Shown: positions 1-3,200 of the stretch, piece after piece
How the letters are laid out: the number at the start of each line of letters is the position of its first letter
Numbering within the stretch: position 1 is the first letter of the stretch
Source of the DNA: Bacteroidales bacterium Bact_23
Lineage (GTDB): Bacteria; Bacteroidota; Bacteroidia; Bacteroidales; Lentimicrobiaceae
Assembly (NCBI GenBank): GCA_001603685.1
Contig: LUZO01000214.1
Coordinates: forward strand, 1-5,873
Direction: 5' to 3'
DNA length: 5,873 bases
Translations under genes and position numbers: made by a program
The notes under the pieces: generated by a model
The model's input: only the letters and a program-made list of their open reading frames with translations
The model's database searches: none
Told to the model about the DNA's origin: nothing

Positions 1-13
1 GTCGTATCCTTGG

Positions 14-253
14 CTAGCCTATTACAGCTTTCAAAGTTTTCTGTTTATTTCCGTCAAAGACTTTTATTAAATAAACACCCTTTGGCTGGTCTGATAAATT
101 AATCAAAATTCTATCGGTGGGTATTTTCACAGAATTTAAGATTAGTTTACCTGACAGGTCAAAAACTGCAATCTGTACCGGCGTTGATTGTTCGGTCTCC
201 ATATTCAGGTTGAATAATCCGTCGTAAGATGGATTGGGGGAAACCACTGGTTC
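14..253 (-). other. Type IX secretion system type A C-terminal sorting domain
   Basis: Residues 1859-1937 follow a polar linker (about 1841-1858, STNVNTKEDNNMHST region) and show the canonical features of the Por secretion-system sorting domain: SPNPSYDGLFNLNM at 1863-1876, VQIAVFDLSGKLI at 1884-1896, and the closing LSDQPKGVYLIKVFDGN at 1911-1927 followed by KTLKAVIG-stop. In this family the domain directs passage across the outer membrane by T9SS and is normally cleaved as the cargo is linked to A-type lipopolysaccharide or released. It makes export to the surface or medium the firmest functional statement about this protein and places the host in the Bacteroidota. The domain has the usual length, and it ends at the TAG stop. 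Confidence 0.96.
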
Positions 254-3200
254 GGTTGCTACAATAGTGCTGTGCATATTATTGTCTTCTTTGGTGTTTA
301 CATTAGTTGATTTTTCGGTTACATTGATGGTTACTTCTACTATTTCCTGTAATTCAATGGTCGCTTCATTACTGAAGATGCCAGTTCTGAATTTCAGAAT
401 CCCTGGAGTCAATTTTTCAGGGTCACTCACAATAATTTTACCCGTTACTCTGTCCACTGCGAATCCTGTTTCAGGATGATGGTCCAGATGGCAAAATTCT
501 TCCCGGACAGATTTACTTGAAAAATTCGACATAATTTTTCCAACAGAGCATCCTTCGGGCATATCTGTAGATGCATGGAATAGCTGCTGGTTTTCCGGGG
601 TAGTAATATTCCCAGGTGAGTTGGTTACATAGATGCTAAGCATATCCTCAGCTGACAGGTTGGGATAACCATTGTCTGTAACTCTGATTTTCAGATGGAA
701 TGATCTTTCATAGAGTACCCATTGGTTCAATACAATGATGTCGCCTGTTTCACGGTTAATATCAAAAATGTCAAATGAATTTCCCGATACAATCTCGAAG
801 GTGTGTTTCTGATTTTCATTCTTGTCACTGAAATTAACCCTGCCAATAATTGTACCCGCGGGAGGATAGGTAGATGTGTAGATGGTTTGGTAATTAATTT
901 GTGGCGCATGATTGGTCTCATGGACATTTATCTGAACAATAGCATCAGAGTATAGTGAGGGATTCCCATTATCGGTAGCCCTTGCTATCATATAGATTGT
1001 CCGAGGATGGAGGTAATTACCCAGTAATACTGTAATATCGCCGGTAGCCGGATCAAGGGCAAATATTCCGTATGAGTTGCCTCCGGTTATGGAATAAGTG
1101 AGTGTTTGGCCCGGATCAGGATCTACAGCGTTCAAAGTGCCAACTAACGAGTTGGTGGCTGGGTACATGGCAATGTTGAAGGTTTGATAGCCAAATATTG
1201 GAGCATGATTTTCCCCTATAACCTCGATACTTACATTTGCCTGCGCATACATTACTGGGCTTCCGTTATCAGTAGCCCTCACGGTAAGGTTATATACCTG
1301 AGGCGTCAGGACAGAGGAGTTGGCGACAGTAATATTCCCCGAAGAGGCGTTGATTGCAAAAGCATTACCTGTGTTTCCGCTTACAATAGAGTAGGTGAGT
1401 GTCTGGCCCTGATCCGGATCGGTTGCTATAACATTCCCTACAAATGCTCCGTTTGAAACATTTTGAGCTATGCTGAAAGCGTGATTCCGGATTACAGGAG
1501 CTCTGTTTCCGGAATTATATCCGACTTCAGCATTGCCTGAAACGGTATTTCCGCATGAACTTGTAACAGAAACAAAATAGGTTCCGGCAGAAAGCCCTGA
1601 AATATCCTTCGTATAGGCAAAGGGGTTAATTCCCATAACCTCTATTTCAGTTATGCTTGACCAGTTATTAATATTGCTTCCATTTACATATACCCTCACA
1701 TAACGGCCGTTGATCAGGTTAAATGAGTAAGGGCCCGGGTTGGGAAAATGATTTGGATTGCTTTGACCTGAGAAGACCTGAGTGTAATTGCTTTTATCCG
1801 ATGAAATAGCGATGCTGAATGAATAATATGCCTGACGATACCATGCAATATTTAAACTGCTAATGGTTTTGATTTGCCCCAGGTCAAGCTCGATCCATGA
1901 TCCGGGGCTCAGATGTGACCACCTGGTACTCAAATCCTTATCCAGAACATTTTGAGGTACATTGCCATCGTCACCAATTGCGTAAACTGATGAAACGGGG
2001 AGTTCGACAATGTTGGCGGGTTGTGATTCGGTCCATATGTAACTGTGAGGGCCAAAACCACCATTAACGGTCAGATTGATGGCTCCGTTGTTTCCCGGAG
2101 GAGTTGCGTTGGTAACATTGAAAGACAATGTCATAGGAGGTTCCGGATTCAGGTTAACCGTTACGGTTGCACTGCTTGACAAATTATAAGGGTCGGTTAC
2201 CTTAACAATGAGGTTAAATACCGGAGTAGTTGAGTACACCAAAGCTGCAGAATTGTTTACCGTCAGCTTGCCGTTGGAACTGTTAATGGCAAAAGCACTA
2301 CTGGTGTTACCTCCCGTTATTGCATAGGTAATTGTTTGTCCCGGGTTCGGGTCTGTAGCAACTACTGTCCCTACCACAGTGCCATTGGCGCTCATTTCAT
2401 TAACTGCAAAAGATTGGTTGTTGATTACCGGAGCCTGATTTACACTAGTTACAGTAATTGAAACCGTTGCCTGAGCATACAGTACGGGGCTTCCATTATC
2501 AGTAGCTCTCACAATCAGATTATATGTCTGTGGAGTAAGTGCAGATGAGTTGGCAACAGTAATCCTTCCGGTAGAACTATTAATTGCAAAAGCACTGCCG
2601 GTATTGCCACTTATAATAGAGTAGGTGAGGGTCTGTCCCTGATCGGGATCTGTTGCGGTAACAGTTCCTACCAAAGTGCCGTTTGCTGCAGTTTGGGAAA
2701 TGCTGAAGGACTGATTATTGATAACGGGAGCCTCATTTACATCCTCCAGATTAATGGTTGCAGTAGCTGTTACTGAGAGGGACGGCGATCCGTTATCCTG
2801 AGCTTTTATGGTCAGATTAAAAACCGGATTTGCTTCATAGTTTATTGCGGCTGCATTATTAACCGTAATTTTTCCGTTGGATGGGTTAATAGCAAAGGCG
2901 CTGCTTGTATTTCCGCCGGTGATTGAGTAGGTAATTGTCTGACCGGGATCCGGATCGGTGGCAATCATAGTTCCAACGAGGGTTCCGGCTGCAGAGTTTT
3001 CTTTTAAAGTAAAAGTCTTATTGGCCATAGCCGGAGCAGTGTTTCCCGGATTATACCCTACTACAGCACTTCCCGAAACGGTACTTCCGCATGAACTTGT
3101 AACAGAAACAAAATAGGTTCCGGCAGAAAGCCCTGAAATATCCTTCGTATAGGCAAAGGGGTTAATTCCCATAACCTCGATTTCGGTAATGCTTGACCAG

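Noticed and set aside
1..13. Transcription terminator downstream of the stop
   Set aside because: Only 13 bases follow the stop codon inside the window. No hairpin or T-run can be judged.
234..479. Plus-strand open frame of 81 codons
   Set aside because: It lies wholly opposite the T9SS sorting domain, linker and Cad10, whose protein signatures are unambiguous, and it has no recognisable domain. It is an antisense shadow.
727..927. Short minus-strand frames (also 4756-5007 and 5173-5391)
   Set aside because: They are out-of-frame readings within the large coding region, with low-complexity or basic compositions and no family resemblance.
1184..1456. Plus-strand open frame of 90 codons, and similar short frames at 3744-3974, 4169-4396 and 4598-4819
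   Set aside because: All lie antisense to cadherin or beta-helix coding sequence, have no domain signature, and do not recur in the partner copies of the repeat with conserved protein sequence.
1502..2134. Variable discoidin copy as the target of a diversity-generating retroelement
   Set aside because: Differences between the copies are not restricted to adenine positions of a template, and neither a template repeat nor a reverse transcriptase gene is present in the window.
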